Origin: Clarkia xantiana subsp. parviflora
Taxonomy: Eukaryota; Streptophyta; Magnoliopsida; Myrtales; Onagraceae
Length of the DNA: 64,000 nucleotides
NCBI GenBank assembly: GCA_036873135.1
Contig: JAPTYO010000017.1
Location: 682,001-746,000 of the forward strand
Reading direction: 5' to 3'
Below, one piece after another: positions 42,701 to 54,569 of the stretch. Numbering within the stretch: the first letter of the stretch is position 1; each line of letters starts with the position of its first letter. The position numbers and the translations under genes were made by a program. The notes under the pieces were generated by a model. It did no database searches, was not told the origin of the DNA, and was given only the letters and a program-made list of their open reading frames with translations.

Positions 42701-44424
42701 CCTGATCGACATAGTGCTTTAGCTCGCCCCGCAGAATGATGTTGTTTATGCGCATCCTTAGGCTAAAGCAGTTGTCCGTGTCGTGTCCCTTGAGCTCGTA
42801 GTTTTCACACCACTTGTCTTCTTCCTTTCCCAAGGGGCCCTTTCGCCAATTGTTTGGTTCTCTCCAGAGATTCGTTTCCTTCATCTCCTTCAAGAATGCC
42901 GACATAGGGGCATTTAGTGGAATGAGGTTCGCGGTGTTGACATCCCTTGGCTTTTTGAAACCGACCTGGATGGGACGTTTAGGTTGTGGTTGTCACTGCT
43001 TCTGTTGCTGATTTCATTGGGGTTGTTTTGCCTGTGAGGCCTTGTTAGCATTGTCTTTGTTGCGTTTAGCATTCAGCTTTGCTCTTGCATTGTTCCTGAA
43101 CCTTTCCAGGTCCACGTACTCCTTCACGCGCGAGGCTAACTCCTCCAAAGTTTCAACCGGGCGTTTGGACATCTTTTCCCCCAAGGAGAAACCTAAGCGA
43201 CCCAGGTTCCTTATGAATGCCTTGATTATCTCGTCTTCAGACACGTTTGTCTGAATGTCAGCAATGTTCTGATTAAAACGGATGGAATAATCAGCCAAGG
43301 ATTCATCATATAGTTGCTTCACATCATCTAATCCGCTGGAGTCTTTGAGCAGTCTTCGTTCGCCCATGTATCTCTGGATAAAATTTCCCTTCGGGTATGC
43401 CCATGAGGTCACGCTTTCCTTTGGAATTGAGAAAAACCAATGTGCCGCTGAACCTAGTAAGGTTTGCTGGAACGTTACCGCCACATGGTCTGAGTTTGAA
43501 GTTCTTCCCAGCAGCGAAGCCTCGTTCTCCTGCACGTTCTCTATGGCATCACCTTTTCCAGTGTATCTCTCAATTCGTATGTTTTTAGGATTCCCGGAAC
43601 CCGTTCATATAACATCTCCTTGGAGAAGGGGTGACTTGCGCTGTCTGTTAAGACGTGCATTGGTCTGGTCTTTTTTAGCTTTAGCTTTTGCTCAATGAGC
43701 GCTTCCAAAGTCTTAGCGGTTAACCCTGTGAGGGGAACGCTGTCGTTTTTCTCAGGTATTCCCTAAACATTGTTTGGATTTCCGCTATCCTGCCCCCAGC
43801 TTTGTTGGTAGTGAGATTCTTCCCTGCCTTGTCTTTTATTCACGTTACTTGGTTGCTTCCATGATTCGGCCGGGTATGGCCTTTCATAGTAAATTGCACC
43901 AGAGTGGGATCTTTGAGGTCCACGCTGTAGTATTGAGGGTTGGAAGCCGGAGGTTGTCTTCCCCGTTGCCTTGGAGCTTCTCTTTAGGCTGTGTCATAAG
44001 ACACTGCTTCCTCTGCAGGATGTGCTTAAGTAGGTGGTGGCGGTGGTGGGGGGGGGGGGGGGGGGAGAGGTGGTGGAGGTGCATATCCTTAATTTCTTAG
44101 AGTATCCTTGAAGGCCAGGAGTTCCTCTATTGCTTGCATCATTGCAGGAGGTATGGTTGGGGGAGCTTGTGCGCCTTGTATGTCTATATCCTGAGGCTGC
44201 TGGTTGTTAGCCGGCATTCCGAAAGGTTTTTCCTCTTCCGTGCGTGCACTTCGCTCAAAACCCGGTAGGGGTTCATTGGTTTTAGCTGTGTGCTCTGTCT
44301 GAGCGTTGGGAGCTTCCTCCGAGGAGGCTGTGGATATAGCCTCCGGGATATCCTCAGGACCTGGATGTTTTCTCTTGGATTGTGCCCTGCTTGACTCTCC
44401 TGTAGTGTTTCTTCTCTTTGTCAT
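42701..44424 (-). pseudogene. Element B gag, copy 2
   Basis: Same structure as copy 1: start ATG 44424, open N-terminus to 44089, poly-G run (plus-strand 44048-44065, 18 nt against 13), capsid region open over 43535-43014, knuckle WCENYELKGHDTDNC. It lacks the 9-nt insertion of copy 1 (AYPKGNFIQ), so copy 2 is closer to the ancestral form there. Confidence 0.8.
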
Positions 44425-44455
44425 CTAGCTATTGCTGGTAAGCGAGTGCTTGTTC

Positions 44456-44479
44456 GTTCGAGTCTCGCGGACGGCGCCA
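44456..44479 (-). other. Primer-binding site of element B, copy 2
   Basis: Identical to 37786-37809. This is the PBS beside the full 5' LTR. Confidence 0.75.
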
Positions 44480-44482
44480 AAA

Positions 44483-45235
44483 TGTTGGATCATTTACTAG
44501 GTGGAGTGTCGGATCCTAGTAGTGACGTTGGAAGAATGCCACGGGTCGCTCACTCTTCGGGTCTTCGCACGTGTCGGGCTCGTGCTTCTCCGTATACCTG
44601 CACGAGGGGCAGTATCGCACACCACGTAGAGGGGGTGGAGTGCGATGAACCTTCTCCAAAGCTTAAGTCAGGTATTTTAGAGAGAGAAAGTAAGAGAGAG
44701 GGTCGAGCTTCTGCTGTCAACTTAGTTGTGAAATGAATGATCAGGGCTCCTATTTATAGGGAACCTTGGAATCAAACTGGGTTTTGAACGGTCCAACGTC
44801 GGTTCAATGTAAAGTATGAACCGAGCGTAGACGGGAGTAAAGCTAACATCGGGAGGGTTTGCACGTGCAATGTTTACGTAGGGGTTTACGCGTCATTAAT
44901 ATGAGGGATCCGGACCGTCCGGGGGTATCGCATGGATCCCGGGAGGTCCGGGCTAACGGGACAATCCGGACCGGCTCCGGATTGCAAGACAATCCTGACC
45001 AGCTCCAGATTGCCGGATTGCAAGGCAATCCGGAGCAGATCTAGATTGCTTTACAATCCGGAGCTTATTCGGATTGTAATGACAATCCAGATGCGGCGCA
45101 AGTCCAAGGCGCGTACGCGCGTGCCCCGGACCTGTTAGTACTCGCAGGTGAATAATTCAAAACCGTTTAGTGGGTTTGACGTGTATACGAAGTTCGAATA
45201 ATATAAACGAACCAGAATCGGACGTATACCCATCA
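44483..45235 (-). repeat. Element B 5' LTR (LTR3), full length
   Basis: TGTTGGATCATTT...TATACCCATCA, 753 bp, followed by target duplication CCGAC. It differs from LTR1 by scattered substitutions and small indels in the CCGGATTG inverted-repeat zone. Confidence 0.92.
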
Positions 45236-45240
45236 CCGAC

Positions 45241-45630
45241 CTACGGTCACCCCAAATTTCAAACGTCCGCACACCAGATTTATGCATTCCCGACCTACGG
45301 GCATACCCTTTCTCCCTATCCTAAATGGAATATTGTGCCGACCGTACCTCATTTCGGCGGGCCCCTCGTGGCCAAATTCTCTAACTCTATAAATACCACC
45401 CAACATTCTTCATTCAAGGTAAGTGAATCCCGAATGCTCTGACCTCTCTCTATTTTATCTCTCTAGAAACAGAGCTCTTACTTAAGCATCGGAGAGGGTT
45501 CGTCGGAAACCACCCCCCTCCGGCGCAATCCTTATTGCAGTTCTACGGGAGCCTAAGGAGAAGGCGAGAACATTCACGGATCAAGACCTCGAAAGTACAC
45601 TCTACGGACGAACCTCGATGGGCTTAATCC
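45241..45630 (+). repeat. Element C 5' LTR, second part
   Basis: Continues the LTR interrupted at 26669. Contains TATA box TATAAATA (45388-45395) and GCATCGGAGAGGGTTCG (about 45484). It ends GGGCTTAATCC, after which the expected AACA and the TGGCGCC PBS are missing. Confidence 0.85.
45388..45395 (+). promoter_or_regulatory. TATA box of C 5' LTR
   Basis: TATAAATACCACC. The same is at 58883-58890 in the 3' LTR. Confidence 0.6.
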
Positions 45631-46520
45631 TAAATCAGCTCAAAAGTGAAGTGGAAGGCACATACGTCATCCACGAAAGCTACTCAAGCGGTAATGCATT
45701 ATTCATCTCTAGAAACATGTATACCTCTCAAGAATACCTTCAAGGGGGCATACATCCAAGTATGTACACCTCCAAGTGTGCATATCCTCAATGGGGCATG
45801 CATCCAAGTATGCATACCTACAAGCATGCACACCTCCAAGTGTGCAAAATCCCAAGTACGGATACATCCAATTATGCATACCTACAAGGGTGCGTACCGC
45901 AAAGCGGCAACCATGTCTGCACACCACGAGGCGGCTACCATGTCCGCATATCGAATAAGTAACTATCATATAAAGGAATGCTACTCCATGACACTGCAGT
46001 ATGACATAGCAAAAGATAAAAATTAGATCGACACGTTGTACTACTCCGTCACCACTACAACTGGTCAGACCTATAAACTCTACCCCGAGAGGTGGCCGCA
46101 ATGTCGTCTTCTACTAAGCTTTCAAGAAATATCAAAGAGGTTTCACCAAGGAATTCCATCCAATGGATTCCAATATGACATGCCTTATGAAGCACCGTAT
46201 ACAGTACCACCCCGTCTTATGACGTGTCTAAGTACAACCATCGCACTTATGAGGCGTCAACCCATCCAAAATACTCAAAGGAAGCTCCGCTAGTTACAAT
46301 GGGTATCGCGCCAACTATATACGACCTGTTCACCTTCACAGATATGCTGAGGATTAAAAGCCACTTCACAAAAAAGGAGACAAATGCCCTTAGCATACCA
46401 TTGAAGAAATTCCTTGAAGGTCACAAAAGACCACTCATATACTACTCTGCGAGAAGATTAGAACCAAGCTTACTAAAAAACATTGCATCCCATCAATAAG
46501 CAATGGGGCACCATTCAAAT
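45631..46520 (+). pseudogene. Element C decayed gag region
   Basis: No long open frame. 45700-45960 is a short-unit array around CCAAGTATGCATACC/CACCTCCAAGTGTGC. 45990-46330 retains Tyr/Pro-rich codons (TVPP, YNHRTYEA) of the type seen before the capsid region in A. The capsid core and knuckle are not recognisable. This is a weak call based on position between LTR and protease. Confidence 0.35.
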
Positions 46521-47013
46521 GGCAGCACGCCATCCACACAAAGTGAAGAGACCACTTGCTCCCACTGATAAGCTTTGCTAGAACGTCAACATACCAATTG
46601 GGGACGATAACGCCACCAACAAGCCTTGGATAAAGATGAACGGCATATCCTTTTAAGTATCCTTGCATTTACGAACTCCCTATGGGGAGAAACTATCTAG
46701 TAAATGACCGCGTTTTAATTCTCGAAGTATAATTTTAGAACGGAGATCTTTAGACTCCGCATTGTAAATACAATGAATGACAAGTTTATCAAGATAGTAA
46801 AATGAGAACTGAAGATCGTGCCCTCACGTTAGACTCACACCTCCACCAAGTTGCTTGCACTGAGGTGGTGATGAACGTTGCCTTCTCCATCTCAACAGAA
46901 AGAAAGGCGACAAATGATATAAATACAAGAAAGGAAGGGCTCGGGCGCAGCTCCAAGCATCACAGCATGCGCACCCCCCCCCCCCCCAGCGGGCATACCC
47001 CCATCGGGCATAC
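46521..47013 (+). pseudogene. Element C protease fragment
   Basis: 46555-46650 aligns at the DNA level with the PLVSFAGAATYPVG segment of protease in D: CCCACTGATAAGCTTTGCTAG, then AACATACCAATTGGGG and the GGATAAAGATGAACG end. A stop is present. The rest (to 47013) is too decayed to read and includes a 14-nt C run (46974-46987). It ends at the copia insertion. Confidence 0.45.
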
Positions 47014-47596
47014 TGTTGGATTACGGGGACGTAATACTACGGAATTCTAAACGTGTACTTGTAAGTAATCTAATTACGCAGCGGAATAATGTACACATAC
47101 CTCAATAGCTTTCCTGCCCAAGAAAGTTGTGGAGGGAGTTCTGATCCTCCGGTCGGAACCCGTACAAGTTCTTCATGAGAAGAACTCACACGCGGTATAA
47201 GCTCCACATCAAATGCTCTGATCGATTCTTCAACGGGGACAGAACCTCGGACTGAATGCTCACGCCAATAGTTGTGTTTATGGGGTCGGCCGAACTCACT
47301 ATAGAGAGAAAGGGATTTCTCTCAAATCACAACTTTGGAGGAGTTGTGATCAAGGTGTATTTTGGAGGTGACCCCAAGACCTCCTTATATAGTGGGGGAG
47401 GAGAAAATCCTCCCTCTTCCTTTCAAGGGTTTCAGCCGACTTATATGGTGGGGGAGGCCCAATTTTGGGCCTCCCATGTCACATGGGAATTAGGTTTAGC
47501 CCAATTAACCCTAATGTGATATTTACCTAATTATCATAAGTAACCACATATATTAATGGGCTACCAATTACGGCGCCACGTCAGCATATGCTAACA
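47014..47596 (-). repeat. 3' LTR of a Ty1/copia fragment
   Basis: On the plus strand TGTTGGATTACGG...ATGCTAACA, 583 bp. On the minus strand it starts TGTTAGCATATGC and is preceded by the purine-rich GGCGAGTGGGAGC. The flank CATAC (47009-47013) is the candidate target duplication; its partner and the 5' LTR were not found. Confidence 0.75.
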
Positions 47597-47610
47597 GCTC
47601 CCACTCGCCG
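47597..47610 (-). other. Polypurine tract of the copia fragment
   Basis: CCGGCGAGTGGGAGC-type purine-rich run on the minus strand immediately before the 3' LTR. Confidence 0.7.
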
Positions 47611-48686
47611 GAATGGGAGGGTTCCTGTTAATGTATTGTCATCGAATAGCATCAACATTTCAGTCTTCAATTATTGTCTCCGTCTCTGAATATTTCATAC
47701 GAGGTTTGCAGTGCGACCGGAGGATACGACGGGCATCGTGCTACTCATCTGTTAGGAGTATTGTAGTGCCCGCAGGACGTTGATTCTCTGTCATAAATCA
47801 ATCCTGTTAAAAACAAATATGTACCGCACTTTATCCTTGGTCAACTGATAATTATCCAATTGCCCAATTTTCCACATAGGAATACTTCTCCAGGGCATCC
47901 GTACAAGTGTTCACAACCTTCAACTAATATCCGGTTGGTGGCCACCTTGTGAACACAAGAGTCGGTGAATTATAGATGAACATGACCATCCCCATTGTTT
48001 ATACCCTTAGTCTAACTCAACCGGTTTCCAAGACGTGGTAATTTGGCCGTTTTCTTTGGCTTTACGCTCGTATGCCGGGAAGCGAACATTGAGCTAGACC
48101 TTAGGTATAAGTTCTGAGTCCGAGAGGATACTTTGGGTGCCTCTTCATAAGACACCCGGGATCAATCACACACTCAAGGTGAAGAAGTATGCGCCCTTTG
48201 AATCACAAGGATTCTAGCTAGCACAATCGAGCATGACCCAGTAGTCGAACATGGCACGCGTAGTATGAAGCACGCGTCGATAGCACACCTGGACAAGCCA
48301 GCGGTGGGATATGTCAATCATGCTATCGCAGAGTCTTTCATCTAGTCCTGAATGTGATTTTAATGATGGACAGAGTCTAACACGACGATTTACAAAACGA
48401 AGATTAAGTCATGCTATAAGCGTGACCAAGTTATCGTTTCGTTTAACCAGGTTTATCCCCCTGGTTCTTAGCCAATCTTGTTGTGGTAGAGGTCCCCCTC
48501 TCCTACAAGATGACCGTGCCTGTGTGACGAGGCAAGGTTCACATCCGACATAATTTTGGTGGAAGAGTTTTACCTCTTCCTACGACTTAGTTTATAGACC
48601 GTAAAATCTGATGTTATTTATCATTATGAAGTCAATAGATCATATACTCAAAATGTCAAAATGCCATCACTCATACAAGCCACTTA
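47611..48686. other. 3' non-coding part of the copia fragment
   Basis: About 1.1 kb between the RNase H stop and the PPT. No open frame and no repeat were recognised. Confidence 0.5.
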
Positions 48687-50110
48687 TTAAGCCTTGCGTA
48701 ATCGAAGCAGTTTTACGTGCTTTTCAAAAATTTCTCTACGTAATGGCTTAGTTAATGGGTCTGCGACCATATTGTCTGTGGAAATGTATTCTAAAGCGAT
48801 TATATTTTCTTCCACAACAGATTTGGCATAATTGTATTTCACATCAATGTGTTTTGTCCTACTATGGTACTTTGGATTCTTAATTGCTGCAATGGATGCC
48901 TGACTGTCGGAGTATACCTTCACAGGTTTGCTCTTCTTGTCAGTGCCAATTAATGCAGCAAGAAGCCTTTTCAGCAAGACTGCTTCTTGTGCGTTTTTAG
49001 AAAGCGCAACGAATTCTGATTCCATAGTGGAAAGCGCGACATATGATTGCTTCTTGCTTACCCATGATATGGCAGCATCAGCAAGGAGGAAAACTCCCCC
49101 TGTGGCGGACTTACGATCGTCTGGATCGCCACCGTGGTCGGCGTCACTATAACCAGTCAATTCGATTTGCCTGCCCTTATAGAACAGAACATAGTCGGAA
49201 GTACCTCTCAGATATCTTATAATTCGTTTTACGGCCTTTAAATGTTGATAGCCAGGATCTGATTGGGATCTTGCTACTAGGCCCACAACGTAATAGATGT
49301 TCGGCCGAGTACATAGCATGCCGTACATTAGACTTCCTACCATGCTTAGATACTCTGCATTCTTCATCTGTTCACGCTCCTGCTGGTTCTTCGGGCCATC
49401 ACGCTTTAACAGCACGCACCCGAACACAACCAGCGTATACACGAGTTTGGCATCGAGCATTCTGAATCTTTTCAACAGTTTGTTGATATCATATTCTTGA
49501 GACAGACACAATCTCCGGGCGGAACGATCTCGGGCAATTTTAATGCCTAAGATGTGCGTGGCCTCTCCCATGTCTTTCATCTCAAATGTTGATGCTAACC
49601 AAGACTTTGATTCGTTCATGAAACTCACATCGTTTGCAGTAATGTGTATGTCATCCACGTATAAGGTTATGATGACATACTTAGACCCAGAGGTCTTGGT
49701 GTAAACGCAGGGATCCTCGTGAAGGTTCACAAATCTATTTCCTACGATTTCTTCGTGGAATCTGTGATACCATTGCCGAGACGATTGTTTAAGACCGTAA
49801 ATAGATCTCTGGTGTTTGAAAACTTTACATTCTTTGCCAGGAGTAATAAAACCCTATGGCTGCTCCATATAGATCTCTTCCTCCAGGTTTTCATGGAGAA
49901 ATGCGATCTTTAACATCCATTTGATGCAGGCTCGTGATCGAGGCCTGCAACAAGGACAAGGATGTCCCTAACTGTGGTGTAACGCACATTTGGTGAGTAT
50001 GTTTCATCAAAGTCCACTCCGTGAATTTGGGTATATCCTTTCGCAATCGTTCGAGTTTTTGCACCACTCAAATTTTCCATCAATAGTGAATTATAAAATT
50101 TCACTTTCTA
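48687..50110 (-). pseudogene. Ty1/copia reverse transcriptase-RNase H
   Basis: This encodes the polymerase that copies element RNA into DNA. Minus strand: RT starts near 50060 (TRTIAKGYTQIHGVDFDETY), has one frameshift near 49910 and a TAG near 49855 (EQP* before GFITPG), then GLKQSSRQWYHRFH. From 49730 to 48687 it is fully open (347 codons). That stretch contains the catalytic YVDD (ITLYVDDIHI), the GSLMYGMLCTRPNI block, and RNase H with GYSDADHGGD, the SDSQASIAAIKNP block and RTKHIDVKY, ending VADPLTKPL...LRLRKA. Gag, protease and a readable integrase are missing upstream. It lies inside element C. Confidence 0.93.
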
Positions 50111-51850
50111 GCTCTGTGGTTAGCAGGTAAATCAACTGAAGACCAAAACCGAATACGTTCTAATTTAGGCATTTTCATCCTCCATTGGTTTCCTCATTTC
50201 CAACGTTTGAGGTTCTTCCAATGCTTGCCGAACCGTCACTGGTTCGTGAAAGAATGTCTCACTTGATGGGATACTTCTTAAAAAAATTCTGTTGCCTTAG
50301 ACTAAGTCTAGGCTCGATAATCTCATCTTAAGTCTGATCGTTACACCCACTCGGAATAATGCTTCTTCTCGGAGTATTACTCCCACTGGGAACAATGGTG
50401 GTGCTAGAATTTTGGTCTACAACTTTCTTAGATTGACCTCTTGGTCTCAAGATTTTACCTCCGAGATTTATTCCTTGATCACTAGGATCTGGAATAAGTT
50501 ATTCGTTTCCTCCGACTAGGAATAATGGGCAGTTGGGATGACTATTGGATTTTCATCCAGTGGTTCAGTATTATGATTATCAGGTCCGACTTGATTCGCA
50601 TTAACATTTAGTGATGATTATGTGAGGGGGAGTGAGCCCTCCCATTGGATTTATTATGAGGACGTTTCCATCATCATTTACCATGTCATTCAATAATGCA
50701 TTCACTAATGTTAAATCATTCTCCCACTCGATGTAAGTGGGACCTGAGAATCTCCGTTACCCATTTTAATTCGATCGGTACTTTATTTCGTTTCGTTCCG
50801 CAAAGTATTGGAAATCCATCCGCAAATTTCTATAATGTGTCATGTTCTACCACGTTACCATTAATCCAAGCTAATCTTAAACTTGTATTCTTTAAGAGTA
50901 GACCGCACTCTTGATAAATACATGTTTAATGTGCAAATTAATGCTGCTTTATGATAAAGTTTCACCTGTATCATTTCTTAGCTTTTAAGGTAACGCTCCA
51001 ACCGAATTTATTGGAAGTTTTACATTATTATGAATCAACTTAATTTTGTCCCGTAGGAACAATTAATGTTAGATCCTAATTTAATGTAATTTTAGACCAT
51101 GTTTCTTGAAGTATTTTAATAATATGATTGCTTAGCCAAACTTTTCGTTCAAGGCTTATAGTGGGAGAGTCATTTTATTGACTACTTCCTTTCGCTTATT
51201 AACTCATCCAGAGATTTATCCATCTCATGGGCTATGCAATTAAGCTTTCGCTTTAATGGTATAGTTGATGTTTTACTAAATCGTAGTAGCATTAAAGCAT
51301 ACATCTTGACTATAGTAGTTATCAATGAGTTATTTCCAAGGAATCATAAACTAAAAAAACAGCATTCCTTTATTAAAACACTTCATTATTAAATTTGTAC
51401 TTTAAAACGATGTGTTCCGTCTTTCGAGGTACACGCACCTACAGCGCATAAAACTAGTTTTATCCCGTGGTTTAAATCGTTTCATTTTTAAAGTTAATAT
51501 CAAATCAGTTTTTCATGCACATTAACCGGGAAATTTATCATTTAATGGAGTACTCAATAGCAAATAAAGATTTATTAGCAATGTGTATAATAACGTTTAT
51601 AATAAGATTAAAACGAACGATGATAAATTCAATACTCAACTTATGTATTCTCAAATACTTAGGAAAAATAATATGATCCTTTACGGAACTTATTTGAGAG
51701 TATCTCAAAATGAAAATAAAAGTCAAGAAGTTTTAGCAATTTTAAACATAAAAATCTCTCATTCTATCTTTATTCTACTGTGGCATCCTCGATCAGGTCG
51801 TTGCATCTACGGGGGTAATCCCACAAAAATAAGCGTAGTCGTCAAAAAGA
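50111..51850. other. Decayed AT-rich sequence, probably copia remnant
   Basis: 50111-50300 still reads on the minus strand like the linker between integrase and RT of copia elements (EEPQTLEMRKP-like). Beyond it I see AT-rich sequence without credible coding, LTR or repeats. The right edge of the copia fragment could not be placed. Confidence 0.4.
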
Positions 51851-53559
51851 CATTCCTCTAGAGCCTTGGAAAACTCCCAGAGGGGAAGAACAACTACACG
51901 TGCCAAATCATATCAAGAGGGGAAGGCAACGACGCATGAAAATAAACATTCTACTCGTATAGTAGAAAAGTATATACGAGAATTGACACCAGTCAGATGT
52001 CTCAACAACAATCTCGGAACGAACATGAATAATCAAAAAACAGGATACCAAGACAAACTGACTTTTACAAGTCAAAGGAAGAACTAGGATCCAATGAAGA
52101 AAGACGAGAAGTCCCCATTCCTTCTCCTCAAGGGTACATCCAAGTAAAGATGTTACTCAAACACATGACCATGATGGACATGTACAAGCACATGAAAAGT
52201 AAAGATGCCGCAAGAGATACCTATTGCGCTCGAGCAAGTAAGCATATTCAAGAAAACAGATGAGTAAGTAGCCCAAACATGAGGAACACCCATCCATGAA
52301 GGTAATAGCGGATCACCAACCACAATACATAAGCACGGTGTATCTACCGAGCAATTTGGGGGGGCGCCACATGGACAAATGCTCGGCACTCAACCTAATG
52401 ATAAATGAAGACACTGGAACTCAAAAGATACATCAATAAGCGGCATCACTCGGCTACGTGAATGCAGGGTACTACGCCTTCTAAAAGGATTCATCAAGTG
52501 GGAACAACAATAGGAGCCCTCCATACGAATCCGTCCATAGTTGGCAACTACAAGAATAACCATCGAATGGCGACCTCCGCACTCGGAAAGAATCCAGGCA
52601 ACAACAAATTTTTCTACAGGAAAACCCAGGTATAAAAACATCACTGCGAAAGAAGCAATCTGAATAAGAACAGACTACTAGAACTAAGTTCCTAGCTCGG
52701 ATAATTTGATCTAGTCAAGTTAAAATACAATCAGAATGGAACGAACTAATCGAACCCTACACGGAGATCGAATAGTCCAGTCCAGTCATATGAAAAATCT
52801 GGTCCAAATGGACAATATTACGGACAAGGGTCCTTCCAGGAGATGTATAACTCCATAAGATGTTTTAACAAACTTGTAGCTTGATTCAATATGAAAGAAT
52901 TCAGGAAAGACTTGCAGGTAAAAAAGAACGTCCTACATCGGGACTAACACCAAGCACAGACGACTATCTGTAGATAGGGAGGACTACTTATGCCCAAAAA
53001 TCAGAATGGTTGCAATACCCATACATCGAGAGGTGGCTACCACGTCTACATATAGTGAGGAGGCTACAACAGCCATACATCGCAAGGTGGCTATCATGTT
53101 CACCCATCACAAAACACGTAAGAACACCTTCCAACACAACTTAAATCCTACTTTGGAAATATCACCAAGTAAAGATATATCTATAAGGATAAACAACTCT
53201 GTCAGAGACCTCTGTCTTACGTCTTAAAAGACAAGGGTTCGCATAACCCTTACTATACTCCCAGGAGTAGAGTGTAACATCATGGACGACACGACTACTT
53301 TGGATAAGAAACCAAATAGCGATCGGACCTTATACAACGCCTAATTTGGATAAGGAACCAAATAGTGCGACAACTTCGGGTCTCACTCCGGTTGAATATT
53401 TTTACAAGTATCGTAATGAATTGGAACAAAACCAGGAATATCTCGCCTATAATGGCCCAAGTACCAAGTGGCAACGATATACCACGGATAGACATGTCGC
53501 ACTGACATTTGCGCTAGGCCGATGAAGAGGCAAGTCGCATTGTGATCCTTGACCTACAC
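51851..53559. other. Element C interior, unassigned
   Basis: Short frames only. Position suggests the remains of gag2 and the start of the repeat spacer. 53000-53110 shows a short repeat (ACATCGAGAGGTGGCTACCA, ACATCGCAAGGTGGCTATCA). Nothing else is supported. Confidence 0.35.
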
Positions 53560-54070
53560 TTAAAACACGCCAAATCCTGCAAGTAGTGTCTTGCTACAAC
53601 GTTACCTTGAACATATCAAGCGAACGGAGAGATAACACGAATGCACAGAGGCATAGTCCACCATGTCGCGACCTTACTTCGGAAAAGCCAAGTAATGGTC
53701 ATACAAACAAAAAACGCATCAAAACCGCAAGTAGCGTCTTGCACCAACGCCAAATCTTGGACATCCAAGAGGCGGAAAACGCACTAACTATTGTAGTATC
53801 ATGTTAGGTAGCAAGTAGAGTCTTGCCAAAACGCTATCTCAAGGCATTCAGTAAGCGGTTTAAAACGTACCAAATTCAGCAAGTAACGTATTTCCATAAA
53901 GTTACCTTGAGGCATCAAGGAACGGCTAAAACGCATGTGATACTAACAAGTAGCGTTTTGCAGCAACGCTATCACGAGGCATCAGATAGGCGGTTATAAA
54001 ATACATCAAACATTGCAAGTCGTATCTTGCCATAATGCTATGTCGAGGCATCGGATAGCAGTCGAATTTC
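53560..54070. repeat. Element C spacer repeats (CAAGTAGCGTCTTGC type)
   Basis: About six diverged units of CGCCAAATC-GCAAGTAGTGTCTTGC-ACAACGTTACCTTGA. Their complement is the GACGTTGTTACAAGACACTACTTG unit of the B spacer (32160-32760) and the D spacer (59250-59770), matching the opposite orientation of C. Confidence 0.75.
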
Positions 54071-54569
54071 ATAATTCGTAAAGTCACACTATGGTAGCAC
54101 GCCATGCCTTGAAAATGCCAATAGGGGCGATGATACACACAACATTTGATACCATTATATGTTGATATCAAACAACATCACGTACAATGCGCATAGTCGC
54201 AACATACTATGGAATGATTATTTCAAAGACATTGAATTCGGATGACAACCGACATGTCAGTGAATGATAAAAATATCGATGACAAACGAGAACATAACAA
54301 CAATGCTATGTCGCCAAGGAACGCGTCATCAAGAAAATATAGCCCAAGTTCAAAGGGAAGGCATAAAGGCAACCTCAACAAAAAAATGAGGAGGCAACAA
54401 ATAGCAATGCTACGTCATGAAGCAACAATTCACATCAACAAGCAAGCATACGAGCATACGTCTGGTCAAACGACTATATGCATAAATGATAGATACATCC
54501 GCCAATCAAACGGATATAATGAAGACATCCTCGCATTCATGTGGGGAAGAAGCAATACTTGAGTCAGCA

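Larger units (their letters stand above)
38256..44925. repeat. Tandem duplication, copy 2 (6670 bp)
   Basis: Nearly identical to 31506-38255. Differences are scattered substitutions (for example 34705 T against 41455 G) plus length changes in the AT tract, a roughly 45-bp deletion in the foldback, and a G run of 13 against 18. Confidence 0.95.
26670..45235 (-). mobile_element. Element B: gypsy-like element nested in C, internally duplicated
   Basis: B is bounded by LTR1 (26670-27439) and LTR3 (44483-45235) and by a perfect 5-bp target duplication CCGAC (26665-26669 and 45236-45240). It reads on the minus strand: gag, protease, gag2, repeat spacer, then the antisense gene on the plus strand (29032-31555), PPT (27440-27456). 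A 6.75-kb internal segment ending in a third, truncated LTR (37813-38255) is tandemly duplicated. The unduplicated element would be about 11.9 kb. No RT or integrase was seen. Confidence 0.9.
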
